From: CAZLDI01 sp964558415
GTDB lineage: Bacteria > Chloroflexota > Dehalococcoidia > SM23-28-2 > RBG-16-64-32
Assembly: GCA_964558415.1 (NCBI GenBank)
Contig: CAZLDI010000022.1
Span: forward strand, 1-41,504
Direction: 5' to 3'
Length of the DNA: 41,504 nucleotides
Shown here: piece by piece, positions 24,334 through 32,241 of the stretch
Position numbering within the stretch: position 1 is the first letter of the stretch
Layout of the letters: every line of letters begins with the position of its first letter
Position numbers and translations under genes: made by a program
The notes under the pieces: model-generated
What the model was told of the DNA's origin: nothing
Databases searched by the model: none
What the model saw: the letters and a program-made list of their open reading frames with translations, nothing else

Positions 24334-25005
24334 TCATGTATCGGACTGCGGCGATATGGAGACCAGGCCCCTGCGCAGTGCGTAGAGGATCGCCTGCGTC
24401 CTGTCGTTGACGTGTAGCTTGGAGAAGATATTGGCGATGTGATTCTTGACGGTCTTCTCGCTGATGAACAGGGCCTGGGCGATCTCCTTGTTGCTCAGAC
24501 CTTCGGCAGCGGAGCGCAGGACTTCGAGTTCGCGGTCGGTAAGTCGTTCGTAGTGCACGTCAGCGAGCTCCGGCGCCGGCCGCGCCCCAAAGTATTGAAG
24601 GACCCGGCTGGCGATCAGGGGGCAGAGCATCACCTCGCCGCGCTGCGCCGCCTCAATCGCCCTGCGCAGCTCCTCCGGCTCGGCTTCCTTGAGGACGTAT
24701 CCGCGGGCGCCGGCGCGCATGCCCGCGAAGGCGGATTCCGGGTCATCGTACATCGTGACGAGAATGATCCCGATGTGCGGGTTCTCCTGCAGGATCTCCC
24801 GCGTCGCCTCGATGCCGCTGATGACCGGCATCTTGATGTCCATCAGGATGACGTCCGGCACCAGGCTGTTCGCCGCCTCCACGGCTTCGCCGCCGGTCGC
24901 GGCTTCACCGACGACCTCCACGTCGGGCATCTCCTCGAGGATGGTCCGGATGCCTTTGCGAAAGAGCGTATGATCGTCAGCCAGCAGGATGCGAATTGGC
25001 TCCAA
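24334..25005 (-). CDS. NarL/FixJ-family response regulator
   Basis: 223 aa from TTG 25005, set by a near-perfect AAGGAGGT 5 nt upstream; this start lies inside the 3' end of the kinase gene, an overlap of 29 nt. The receiver domain has the acidic pair in LLADDHTLF, phosphoacceptor Asp56 in VILMDIKMP, and the conserved Lys in YVLKEAEP. The C-terminal LuxR-type HTH reads LTDRELEVLRSAAEGLSNKE then AQALFISEKTVKNHIANIF. It is partner to the kinase directly upstream and probably controls the ABC exporter downstream. Confidence 0.95.
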   Translation of the reverse strand: MEPIRILLADDHTLFRKGIRTILEEMPDVEVVGEAATGGEAVEAANSLVPDVILMDIKMPVISGIEATREILQENPHIGIILVTMYDDPESAFAGMRAGARGYVLKEAEPEELRRAIEAAQRGEVMLCPLIASRVLQYFGARPAPELADVHYERLTDRELEVLRSAAEGLSNKEIAQALFISEKTVKNHIANIFSKLHVNDRTQAILYALRRGLVSISPQSDT

Positions 25006-26320
25006 CGGCCACCTCCTTCGAACTGCCGGCCGCACGGACCTCTGATGGCACGTAGAGCGTGACGGCGCAGCCGGACTGCGGACTGCTGATTATAGTCAGG
25101 CGGCCTTCAACCAGCTCCGCGCGCTCTCGCATGCTGGTGAGACCTACGCCCTGCCCGTCTTTGGCAGACGCTATCTCATCCGGCGCGAACCCCCTGCCGT
25201 TGTCCGTGATCACAAGCTGGAGCCCGTCTACCGTGGGTTGAAGCGCGACCTCCACCCTCGTGGCGCCCGCGTGCTTCTGTACGTTGCTGAGGCACTCCTG
25301 GAGCACGCGGAACACCGTGATCTCTAGCAGCGGGTCCATCGGCGCTTTAAAGGAGATATTGGACGAGGCGGGAATGCCGGTATCCTTGCTGAACCGCTCT
25401 ATCTGCTGTTCGATCGCCCCCGCCAGGCCCAACTGGTCCACAGCCAGAGGCCGCAGGTCATGGATCAGGGTGCGGATATCCTGGATGTGGCCCTTCAGCC
25501 CGGTAGTGACTTCCTCAAGCTCGCGCTCGGCTCTTTCCGGGTCGCTGCGCATGATGTGCTGGCAGGAGCGCAGGCGGTTGACGATGGCGGCAAGGGACGG
25601 GCCGAGGTCGTCATGCAGCTCCCGCGATATGCGCCGCCGCTCTTCCTCCTGGGCCAGGGTGACCTGAGTTACGCGGTCCCGCAGCGCGCGCGCCCTTTCC
25701 GCCGCCACAGTGGCTTCCTGCAGCCGCGACAGTTCGTGCGCGGTTTCGTTGATGCGTTCAGCCAGCTCGCCCAGTTCGTCCCGGTTGTCCACCCGAACCG
25801 GCTGGGAGAAGTCGCCTGAGGCGATACGCTTCATCGCTTCACTCATCCGCCGTACGGGCGTGATCAATGAGACTGCGATCGCTACCCCAAGACCGAGCGC
25901 CCCGACTGTGCCGAGGACCGCGATCAGCGGCGCGAACGAGAAGAAGGTTCCGTGCTGGGTGCTCTCCAGCTCGTTTACGGCCGGCAGGACCCCCGCGGGC
26001 CGGACCGGCGCCAGGCTCTGTATGTCGTGCAGTTCGGTGTGCATATAGTCCATGGCGGCCACGCTAACGATCGTTGTGGCCACCAGCAGCCCGCCCATGG
26101 AGAGAATCGCCCCCAGGACCTTCCAGCGGATACTGATCGGCAATCGGGATACCGGTCGCGAGAGCAGGAATGAGATCACGCGGACCGCACCGTAGACCAT
26201 GCCCAGCATGATCAGTAGCGGTATCATCTCTGGACCCAGTGCCAAAATCAGAAGGCAAGAGACGCCGGCGATCCCTCCCAGCGTCCACCACTGTCGCTTC
26301 GTCATGATTCCAATCTTCAT
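24977..26320 (-). CDS. membrane histidine kinase, HisKA_3 (NarX/DesK-like) type
   Basis: 447 aa. Two hydrophobic helices near 12-52 and a third near 68-90 are followed by a short outside loop (about 92-125), another helix (about 129-152), a HAMP domain (about 153-205), a coiled coil and the phosphoacceptor domain ISRELHDDLG with His236. The ATPase domain shows VLQECLSNVQKHAGA and ITDNGRGF, then GVGLTSMRERAELVEG. The stimulus is unknown; the small outside loop suggests sensing at the membrane. ATG at 26320; TATAAT lies 11 nt upstream. Confidence 0.95.
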   Translation of the reverse strand: MKIGIMTKRQWWTLGGIAGVSCLLILALGPEMIPLLIMLGMVYGAVRVISFLLSRPVSRLPISIRWKVLGAILSMGGLLVATTIVSVAAMDYMHTELHDIQSLAPVRPAGVLPAVNELESTQHGTFFSFAPLIAVLGTVGALGLGVAIAVSLITPVRRMSEAMKRIASGDFSQPVRVDNRDELGELAERINETAHELSRLQEATVAAERARALRDRVTQVTLAQEEERRRISRELHDDLGPSLAAIVNRLRSCQHIMRSDPERAERELEEVTTGLKGHIQDIRTLIHDLRPLAVDQLGLAGAIEQQIERFSKDTGIPASSNISFKAPMDPLLEITVFRVLQECLSNVQKHAGATRVEVALQPTVDGLQLVITDNGRGFAPDEIASAKDGQGVGLTSMRERAELVEGRLTIISSPQSGCAVTLYVPSEVRAAGSSKEVAVGANSHPAG

Positions 26321-26331
26321 CTGTGCGTCCG

Positions 26332-26337
26332 ATTATA
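26332..26337 (-). promoter_or_regulatory. -10 box (TATAAT) of the kinase-regulator unit
   Basis: Consensus TATAAT on the minus strand ends 11 nt before the kinase ATG, so the predicted leader is only a few nucleotides long. No good -35 was seen. Confidence 0.5.
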
Positions 26338-26408
26338 TCCCTGTTCGGTAGAGATCGTCCGGCCGGCGGACGGGCCGTCTGGTCGGCCCGTCCCACCGGC
26401 TGGTTTCG

Positions 26409-27065
26409 CTAGTCGCCCTGGATGACGCCGCAGATCAGGCGCGGGCCGGCGTTGCCCGTCGCGGCCGTGAACCCGGTCGCGGTGGTAGAGTCCGTGACGA
26501 CATCCGAGTTCGCCGTGTACTGATTCGCGTTCGCGCCCAGCGGGATGTTGCGGTAGTTGTCCGCCACCTTGTGGACGATGAGCGCCCGGCCGGCGATCTG
26601 CTCGACGGTGAAGCGGTCTGTGACGAAGCGGGCTTCCGCGACGCCGCGGCCGGAACCGTCATCGTTCACAAGCAGCAGCGGCAGGTCGCCGTTGTGCGCG
26701 CCGTGATAGGCGTGGGCCGCATCCGCGTCCTTGTAGTGACCGCCGGCGGAAGTGAACCACGTGGTGTCCATCATCGTGGCGTCTGCCGTGCAGGTGCCGG
26801 TCCCGTGGACGTGGAAGCCGTGGTAACCGGCCGGAAGCGTCGACAGCGGCGCGTCGACGACGACTTTGACGTGGACGCCGTCGTCCTCGCCGGAGAACTT
26901 GACCATGCCCACCGTCTCGCCCGCCGCGTTCTTCAGCACCGCGCGTGCGTCGCTGTCGTTCGGGTCTGCCGCCGACGGATGGCTCGCGCCGTCGCTGGCG
27001 ACGTAGAGACCGCCGGCCAGCAGCAGCGCTGCCAGCGAGGCGATCAAGAATGTTATTCGTACCAT
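26409..27065 (-). CDS. exported Cu/Zn superoxide dismutase-like protein
   Basis: 218 aa with an N-terminal signal or anchor (FLIASLAALLLAGGLYVA). The SOD fold motifs are kept: GFHVHGTGTC (two Cu-ligand His), GGHYKDADAAH (bridging and Zn-ligand His), GAHNGDLP (Zn-ligand His and Asp) and ALIVHKVADNY (last Cu His). The disulfide Cys of GTC and of RLICGVIQG are also present, so an active enzyme is likely, outside the membrane. GGAGGG lies 6 nt before the ATG. It is a single-gene unit between the kinase and nadB. Confidence 0.92.
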   Translation of the reverse strand: MVRITFLIASLAALLLAGGLYVASDGASHPSAADPNDSDARAVLKNAAGETVGMVKFSGEDDGVHVKVVVDAPLSTLPAGYHGFHVHGTGTCTADATMMDTTWFTSAGGHYKDADAAHAYHGAHNGDLPLLLVNDDGSGRGVAEARFVTDRFTVEQIAGRALIVHKVADNYRNIPLGANANQYTANSDVVTDSTTATGFTAATGNAGPRLICGVIQGD

Positions 27066-27215
27066 TTCTGGCCCTCCTCGACTTGAGAATCGTTGATACG
27101 AGGATGTTAGCCAGAAGCGCGGGCGCGGGCATGAGCCCGTGTGCTCATTTTGAGCTGGGCATATTAGCCTACGCGTGCCCGATCACTGAAATCGCCGCGT
27201 AGTCCTTCGGGCCCC

Positions 27216-28784
27216 CTACGCGCCCCGCCTGTACACGATCCGGCGCCGCCATTTCTCCCGGGGCTGCGGGAAGTCCGTGCGGTAGTGCGCCCCGCGAGAC
27301 TCCTCCCGCAACAGCGCGGCCTCTGTGACCAGGCGAGAGCACGTCAGAAGGTCCGTCAGCTCCTGCGACGACCGGTCGCGTGGTGCGGTCAGTGTGGCGT
27401 CCCATGCCGCGAGCGCGGATCCGGCGCGGGAGAGGGACTCGGCGTCGCGGAGGATGCCAACGTCTTCCCACATCAGCGACTGAATCGCCTCGCGGGCGGG
27501 CGGCGGCGCCTCCGCCGGAAGAGCGTCCCCCAGGCTGATCGCGTCGCGCGTCTCCTTGGCGCTGCCGCCCGGCGACTCCAGCGTCCGCTGAACGACGCGC
27601 TGGGCGAAGACGACGGTCTCCAGCAGCGAGTTCGATGCCAGCCGGTTCGCGCCGTGGACGCCGGTGCAGGCGCACTCGCCGCAGGCGTACAGGCCGGGCA
27701 GCGTCGTCTCGCCCCAGATGTTCGTCCGGACGCCGCCCATCGTGTAGTGCGCGGCGGGCGACACCGGTATCGGCTCGCTCGTGATGTCCAGCCCCGCATC
27801 CAGGCAGAAGCGGTAGATCTGCGGAAAGCGGGCGATCACCCGCTGCGACTCCAGTTGCGTCACGTCCAGCAGCACGTGGTCCGCCCCGGTCTTCGCCATG
27901 CGATCGACGATCGCGCGGGCGACGATGTCCCGTGGGGCCAGCTCCGCCCGCTCGTCATATTCCGCCATGAAGCGCTCGCCGTTAATGTCCAGCAGGACGC
28001 CGCCCTCGCCGCGGACCGCCTCGGAGATCAGAAATGGCTGGACACCGGGCATCCGCAACGCTGTCGGATGGAACTGCACAAACTCCATGTCCATAATCTC
28101 CGCCCCCGCGCGGTAGGCGAGCGCGATCCCATCGCCCGTGGCGACCGCCGGGTTCGTCGATACCCGGTACATCTGGCCCGCGCCGCCGGTCGCGAGGATG
28201 ACGTGGCGGCCCGCGTAATCGCGAACCTCGCCGGTGTGTGTGTGCAGCGCGCGGATGCCGATGGCGCGCTCGGGGCGTAGGGGCGCATCATGACGCGCCC
28301 ATACGGCGGCCGTCAGTATCTCCGTCGCGATGGTGTGCTCAAGCACCGTCACGCCCTCGCTGCGCGCCAGCGACGCCAGCGTAAGCTCGATCTGCGCGCC
28401 GGTGGAGTCGCCGCCGGCGTGGAGTACGCGCGCCACGGAGTGCGCCCCCTCGCGGGCCAGCGCAATCTCGCCGTGCGTGGTGTCGAACACAACGCCGAGG
28501 CGCACCAGGTCACGAATGCGATCTGCCGCCTCGGACGTAAGCACGCGCGCCGCCTCCTCATCTACCAGCCCCGCGCCGGCCTCGATCGTATCGCGCAGGT
28601 GCCGCTGCGGAGAATCGCCCGGGCCGATCGGGGCGGCGATGCCACCCTGCGCCCACCGCGTGTTCGAGTCTTCGACGGCGCCTTTGGTGATGATGAGCAC
28701 GGAGCCGTGCTCGCGGGCGAGCAGCGCGGCGTAGAGACCGGCGATGCCGGAGCCGACGATGATGTAGTCGTAGGAGGAGGTCAC
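27216..28784 (-). CDS. nadB: L-aspartate oxidase
   Basis: FAD enzyme that oxidises aspartate to iminoaspartate for NadA. 522 aa from GTG 28784, which overlaps the stop of the upstream membrane gene (GTGA); the frame to 28868 is not homologous. Motifs: YDYIIVGSGIAGLYAALLA (FAD binding), NTRWAQGGIAAP, LATGGAGQMYR, DMEFVQFHPT, HYTMGGVRTN and GVHGANRLASNSLLE. The C-terminal helical domain is complete. A damaged extra copy of the first 29 codons lies at 29384-29473, beyond the membrane gene, so the natural nadA-nadB junction has been rearranged. Confidence 0.96.
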   Translation of the reverse strand: MTSSYDYIIVGSGIAGLYAALLAREHGSVLIITKGAVEDSNTRWAQGGIAAPIGPGDSPQRHLRDTIEAGAGLVDEEAARVLTSEAADRIRDLVRLGVVFDTTHGEIALAREGAHSVARVLHAGGDSTGAQIELTLASLARSEGVTVLEHTIATEILTAAVWARHDAPLRPERAIGIRALHTHTGEVRDYAGRHVILATGGAGQMYRVSTNPAVATGDGIALAYRAGAEIMDMEFVQFHPTALRMPGVQPFLISEAVRGEGGVLLDINGERFMAEYDERAELAPRDIVARAIVDRMAKTGADHVLLDVTQLESQRVIARFPQIYRFCLDAGLDITSEPIPVSPAAHYTMGGVRTNIWGETTLPGLYACGECACTGVHGANRLASNSLLETVVFAQRVVQRTLESPGGSAKETRDAISLGDALPAEAPPPAREAIQSLMWEDVGILRDAESLSRAGSALAAWDATLTAPRDRSSQELTDLLTCSRLVTEAALLREESRGAHYRTDFPQPREKWRRRIVYRRGA

Positions 28785-29374
28785 CGTGCCATCACCCGGA
28801 CTATGATCCTGGCAAGGCCCCACGACGGCAGGCCGATGATAGCCAAGCCGGCCGCCGTCCATGCCCATAGACTGCCGAAACCTAGCGTGTCAATGCAGAC
28901 ACCGTCGCCGTCGCAGTAGCGCTCTGGCCCAGCCACCTTGACGCCGATCCAGAATCCGGCTGAGATCAGACCGGCGGCGAAGATGGTAGCGCTGGTCGCC
29001 ATCGCGAGCCGCCGAGCCAGCGTTCCACCGGATGCGCAGGTTACGGCGAATAGACTCACAATGAGTGCATTCACCACCGCCAGGGAGCCTAACTCCCACT
29101 GCCAAGCCTCGAACACATAGTGCCGCATGCTGGCACCCGCGACGAACGCGCCGGTGATGAAGGTGATGAGCAAACCGATCGCTGCGACCAACTTGCGGCC
29201 ACTACCTGATGGAAGTGTAGTAGCGAACGCCGCCATAGGCAATCCATTAGCAACGCCGAATCCCACTACCAGAAGCCAGAAGTCGTTGTTCGGCTCTGCG
29301 CCCAAGAGCACAAAGACGCCCAACACGATGCCTCCTATGATGGAAACGACGAACAGGGCAATCGGCGCGCGCAT
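28781..29374 (-). CDS. multi-helix membrane protein inserted between nadA and nadB
   Basis: 197 aa with about six hydrophobic segments, beginning PIALFVVSIIGGIVLGVFVL. A loop with two Cys (ERYCDGDGVCIDTLGFG) lies before the last helix and could form a disulfide outside the cell. I recognise no family. Its stop overlaps the nadB GTG, and upstream lies a relic of the nadB start, so the gene looks inserted into the nadB 5' end with duplication of the target. Confidence 0.75.
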   Translation of the reverse strand: MRAPIALFVVSIIGGIVLGVFVLLGAEPNNDFWLLVVGFGVANGLPMAAFATTLPSGSGRKLVAAIGLLITFITGAFVAGASMRHYVFEAWQWELGSLAVVNALIVSLFAVTCASGGTLARRLAMATSATIFAAGLISAGFWIGVKVAGPERYCDGDGVCIDTLGFGSLWAWTAAGLAIIGLPSWGLARIIVRVMAR

Positions 29375-29383
29375 CGTCTGTAC

Positions 29384-29473
29384 CTAAACCGGCTCGCGCT
29401 CGTGAGCTGACAGCGTCGCATAAAGCCAAGCAATCCCGGAATCGACGATGACGTAGTCGTAGCTATCAGCCAT
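29384..29473 (-). pseudogene. relic of the nadB 5' end
   Basis: A 29-codon frame with ATG at 29473 reads SYDYVIVDSGIAWLYA and ends at a TAG. It aligns with SYDYIIVGSGIAGLYA of intact NadB. Two FAD-binding Gly are lost (to Asp and Trp), so it cannot encode a working domain. It has the same orientation as nadB, making direct repeats about 690 nt apart around the membrane gene. Confidence 0.85.
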
Positions 29474-29583
29474 TAGCTACAAACAATCCAAGCGATCTGC
29501 GTCAATTTGCGAACCATCTGCGTTAGTCTGCCGCTAATTGAGGATGGGGTGGGGCGGATTCTGTGCCCTCTGTGGACGATCGG

Positions 29584-30810
29584 CTACCGCACCGCCAGCA
29601 TTCGTTCCAACGCGACGCGGGCGTGCTTGGCGGTCTCAGCTTCCACCTCCACCTGGTTCACGATGCGCCCGTCCGCCAGCTCGTCCAGCGCCCACGCCAG
29701 GTACGCCGGGTGGATGCGATACATCGTTGCGCACGGGCAGACGACGGGGTCGAGGCAGAAGATGGTCTTGTCGGGGTTCTCGCAGGCCAGCCGCGAAACG
29801 AGGTTGATCTCCGTCCCGATCGCGAAGATTGAGCCGGCGGGCGCCTCCGTCACCGTGCGCGTGATTAACTCCGTGGAGCCGTCCAGGTCCGCCGCCTGCA
29901 CGACCTCCATCAAGCACTCCGGGTGCACGATCACCGTCACGCCCGGGTACTCCCGCCGCGCCTTCTCTATCTGCGCGACCGAGAAGCGACGGTGCACGGA
30001 GCAGTGCCCCTTCCAGAGGATCACCTTCGCGCGTTCGAGCTGCTCGAGCGCGTTGCCACCCAGCGAGCCGAACGGCAGCGTATAGTCCCAAACGGCCATC
30101 TCGTCCAGGCCGATGCCCTTCTTGAGCCCCGTATTGCGGCCCAGGTGCTGGTCCGGGAAGAAGAGCACTTTCGAACCGCGCTCCAGCGCCCAATCGTAGA
30201 CTTTCGGCGCGTTCGAAGACGTGCAGACGATCCCGCCATTTTTTCCGCAGAACGCCTTGAGCGCGGCGGCCGAGTTCATGTACGTGACCGGGATGACGTG
30301 CTTGATGCCGGCGGCCTGAAGCTCGTCCCAGCAGGCGTAGACGTCCTCCGGGTCCGCCATATCCGCCATAGAGCACCCAGCCGACATGTTGGGCAGGACC
30401 ACCTTCTGATGGGGCTGCGAGAGGATGGCGGCGCTCTCCGCCATGAAGTGGACGCCGCAGAAGACGATGAACTCTGCCTCCGGACGTTCCGCCGCCCAGC
30501 GCGCCAGGTTGAACGAGTCGCCCTTGTAGTCGGCAAACTGGATGATGTCCTCGCGCTGGTAGTGGTGCCCCAGCACAACGCAGCGCGTGCCCAGCTTCCG
30601 CCGCGCCACCGCTATCCGCGCCGCCAGCGCCGCGCCGTCGAGGTGCCAGTACGCCTCCGGGATATCCTTCTGCCAGAACGCGAACGCGCGCTCCGCGGAG
30701 AGGGGCTGCGTGTCGAGCGGGCGGTCAGTCGTACAGGCGTTGGCCTCGTTCAGAAGCGCCGTTTCACTGACGGTGATGGGGATGGTCTCGCGGGCTGTCG
30801 TCGTAACCAT
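29584..30810 (-). CDS. nadA: quinolinate synthase
   Basis: [4Fe-4S] enzyme that condenses iminoaspartate with dihydroxyacetone phosphate to quinolinate. 408 aa from ATG 30810 (GGAG 10 nt upstream); the longer frame would enter the promoter and operator. Motifs: VLGHHYQREDIIQFADYKGD, VFCGVHFMAESA, PNMSAGCSMAD, YMNSAAALKA, HPECLMEVV and FCLDPVVCPCATMYR, with the cluster Cys in VFCG, HPEC and the last block. The promoter overlaps two palindromes that fit an NrtR-type operator. Confidence 0.96.
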   Translation of the reverse strand: MVTTTARETIPITVSETALLNEANACTTDRPLDTQPLSAERAFAFWQKDIPEAYWHLDGAALAARIAVARRKLGTRCVVLGHHYQREDIIQFADYKGDSFNLARWAAERPEAEFIVFCGVHFMAESAAILSQPHQKVVLPNMSAGCSMADMADPEDVYACWDELQAAGIKHVIPVTYMNSAAALKAFCGKNGGIVCTSSNAPKVYDWALERGSKVLFFPDQHLGRNTGLKKGIGLDEMAVWDYTLPFGSLGGNALEQLERAKVILWKGHCSVHRRFSVAQIEKARREYPGVTVIVHPECLMEVVQAADLDGSTELITRTVTEAPAGSIFAIGTEINLVSRLACENPDKTIFCLDPVVCPCATMYRIHPAYLAWALDELADGRIVNQVEVEAETAKHARVALERMLAVR

Positions 30811-30827
30811 AGCGGCCTGTCTCCGAC

Positions 30828-30848
30828 TTAGTGTACGTCCTACACTTA
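30828..30848. promoter_or_regulatory. 21-bp palindrome, probable NrtR operator
   Basis: TTAGTGTA, a 5-nt spacer and TACACTTA form a near-perfect palindrome (perfect over AGTGTA and TACACT) centred 28 nt upstream of the nadA ATG, just downstream of the predicted transcription start. Size and symmetry suit the palindromic sites of NrtR regulators of NAD synthesis, and an nrtR-like gene lies 0.7 kb away. Confidence 0.65.
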
Positions 30849-30862
30849 CTCCTGTCGAGACT

Positions 30863-30891
30863 AAAGTACCACGGGTGGCAGATGGTGTCAA
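30863..30891 (-). promoter_or_regulatory. nadA promoter with overlapping GTGTC/GACAC palindrome
   Basis: On the minus strand TTGACA (30891-30886) and TACTTT (30868-30863) are spaced 17 nt apart. A second small palindrome, GTGTC-N5-GACAC at 30885-30899, covers the -35 box and could be another regulator half-site pair. Confidence 0.6.
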
Positions 30892-30943
30892 TAGGACACG
30901 AAGTCATCTGCAGTAAGGGCAGGATGCCGTCGGTCGCAGGCGG

Positions 30944-31543
30944 CTACGGCGCCGGCGAAGGCTGGTCCGCGGCCGGGGTTGGTGTCGCCTCGCCGTCCGG
31001 CTCCGGCTCGTCCTCGCCGCACTGGAGGTCCGTCACGATGTTGTTCAGCGCCGCGATCCGTTCCATCTCCAGGCAGGCCGTAACGAAGCGCTCGCCGGCC
31101 TCGAGCGTCCCCTCTTCGTCCAAAACCTCTCGGAACTGGATTAGTGTGTTCACATTGCGCGCCCGGACGGCGCCGGGTACTCCTGACGCGCGGATCGCCA
31201 GCTCGCGCATAGACTCGACAAGCTCGGTATGCTCAGCGAGCACGTCCGCGGGCGGCTCCAGCCGCTCGAGTTCTTCCAGCGCCTGCTCATAGTTAGCGGC
31301 GAAGTCCCGGGACCACTGTTCGGCGTTGTTGACGCGCTGGCCGACGGGCAGTGTCGTGTCGAACACGCTCGGGAAGGCGGCGGTAAGCTCGTCCCCGCGC
31401 TCGTCCGTATCGATTAGAGTGATGAAGACATCCGGGATGTAGGCATCGAGCGTGGGCTCGGGCCCATCCCCGCAGGCGGCGACGATTGCAACGACGGCGG
31501 CCGATGCGATGCAGAGCCCGAACGACAGAGCCCTTTGCCTCAA
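30944..31543 (-). CDS. predicted lipoprotein
   Basis: 199 aa with a lipoprotein signal peptide ending in the lipobox VAAC with Cys24, followed by an acidic, mostly helical domain (YEQALEELERLEPPADVLAE and following) and a Pro/Thr-rich end. One further Cys pair, TACLEM and LQCGEDE, may form a disulfide. No named family. Its ATG overlaps the nrtR stop by 4 nt, so it is cotranscribed with miaB and nrtR. Confidence 0.75.
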   Translation of the reverse strand: MRQRALSFGLCIASAAVVAIVAACGDGPEPTLDAYIPDVFITLIDTDERGDELTAAFPSVFDTTLPVGQRVNNAEQWSRDFAANYEQALEELERLEPPADVLAEHTELVESMRELAIRASGVPGAVRARNVNTLIQFREVLDEEGTLEAGERFVTACLEMERIAALNNIVTDLQCGEDEPEPDGEATPTPAADQPSPAP

Positions 31544-32241
31544 AACACCACCGCCTTGCGCTCGCGGAAGGCGTACATCTGCGCGGGGCGGTGGCGCCCT
31601 TCGCCGGACGTCCGTCCGGTCGGCTCTATGATGTCCAGCGAAAGCATGCGCTTGCGGAAGTTCCGCTTGTCCAGCGCGCGGGCGAGGATCGCCTCATACG
31701 AGCGCTGGAGCTGCGAGAGCGTGAACTCCGCCGGAAGCAGGGAGTAGGCGACGTTCGAGTAGTCCAGCTTGGCACGCAGCCGCTGCACCGCGTAGTCCAC
31801 CACGCGCTCGTTGGCGAACGCGAGCTCCGGCAGCTCCGCGACCGGGAACCAGGCGGGCAGCCATTCGCGCCGCAGCGCGAGGTGCGTTTGGTTCACGTCC
31901 ACCAGCGCGAAGTAGACGACAGCCACTGAGCGGCGGGCGTCGAGGTCCCAGAACGTGTACAGCTGCTCCAGGTAGACGTCCGTGAGGCCCGTCTCTTCGT
32001 CGAGCTTGCGCACCGCCGCTTCATCCAGCGACTCGCCCTCGATCAGCAGGCCGCCGGGGAGCGACCAGAAGTCCTTGAACGGCTCGGCGGAGCGCCGGAT
32101 AAGCAGGACCTGGAGCCGCCCGGCGTCTACGGTGAAGATGACGACGAGGACCGCGACCGCCGTGTGTGTCGCGAGGCCTCGTCCGCGCGCCGCGCGTCCC
32201 GGCGCGTTTGCTGCGCGAGCCGGCTTGCGCGAGGCCGTCAG
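31540..32241 (-). CDS. nrtR: NrtR-type Nudix transcriptional regulator of NAD metabolism
   Basis: An N-terminal Nudix fold (VAVLVVIFTVDAG, RRSAEPFKDFWSLPGG) plus a C-terminal winged helix (NVAYSLLPAEFTLSQLQRSY, LDKRNFRKRML) is the NrtR layout; NrtR senses ADP-ribose-type NAD metabolites. The Nudix box GGLLIEGESLDEAAVRKLDE has RK (Arg78, Lys79) where hydrolases have RE, so catalysis is probably lost. The full domain is only read from an upstream start: no ATG, GTG or TTG exists between the in-frame stop and residue 75, where a GTG at 32013 would cut the box. The CTG at 32241 overlaps the miaB stop as CTGA and is my proposed start (233 aa). Confidence 0.85.
   Translation of the reverse strand: MTASRKPARAANAPGRAARGRGLATHTAVAVLVVIFTVDAGRLQVLLIRRSAEPFKDFWSLPGGLLIEGESLDEAAVRKLDEETGLTDVYLEQLYTFWDLDARRSVAVVYFALVDVNQTHLALRREWLPAWFPVAELPELAFANERVVDYAVQRLRAKLDYSNVAYSLLPAEFTLSQLQRSYEAILARALDKRNFRKRMLSLDIIEPTGRTSGEGRHRPAQMYAFRERKAVVF

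Noticed and set aside
24080..24337. Minus-strand frame of 85 aa across leader element 2, and a similar one across element 1
   Set aside because: Both start DLWTA only because of the shared GTGGATTTGTGGACGG block; the rest does not align as protein and there is no SD.
29474..29583. ATCTGCGT direct repeats between the nadB relic and nadA
   Set aside because: Only two 8-nt words; probably remains of a dispersed low-complexity repeat with no clear function.
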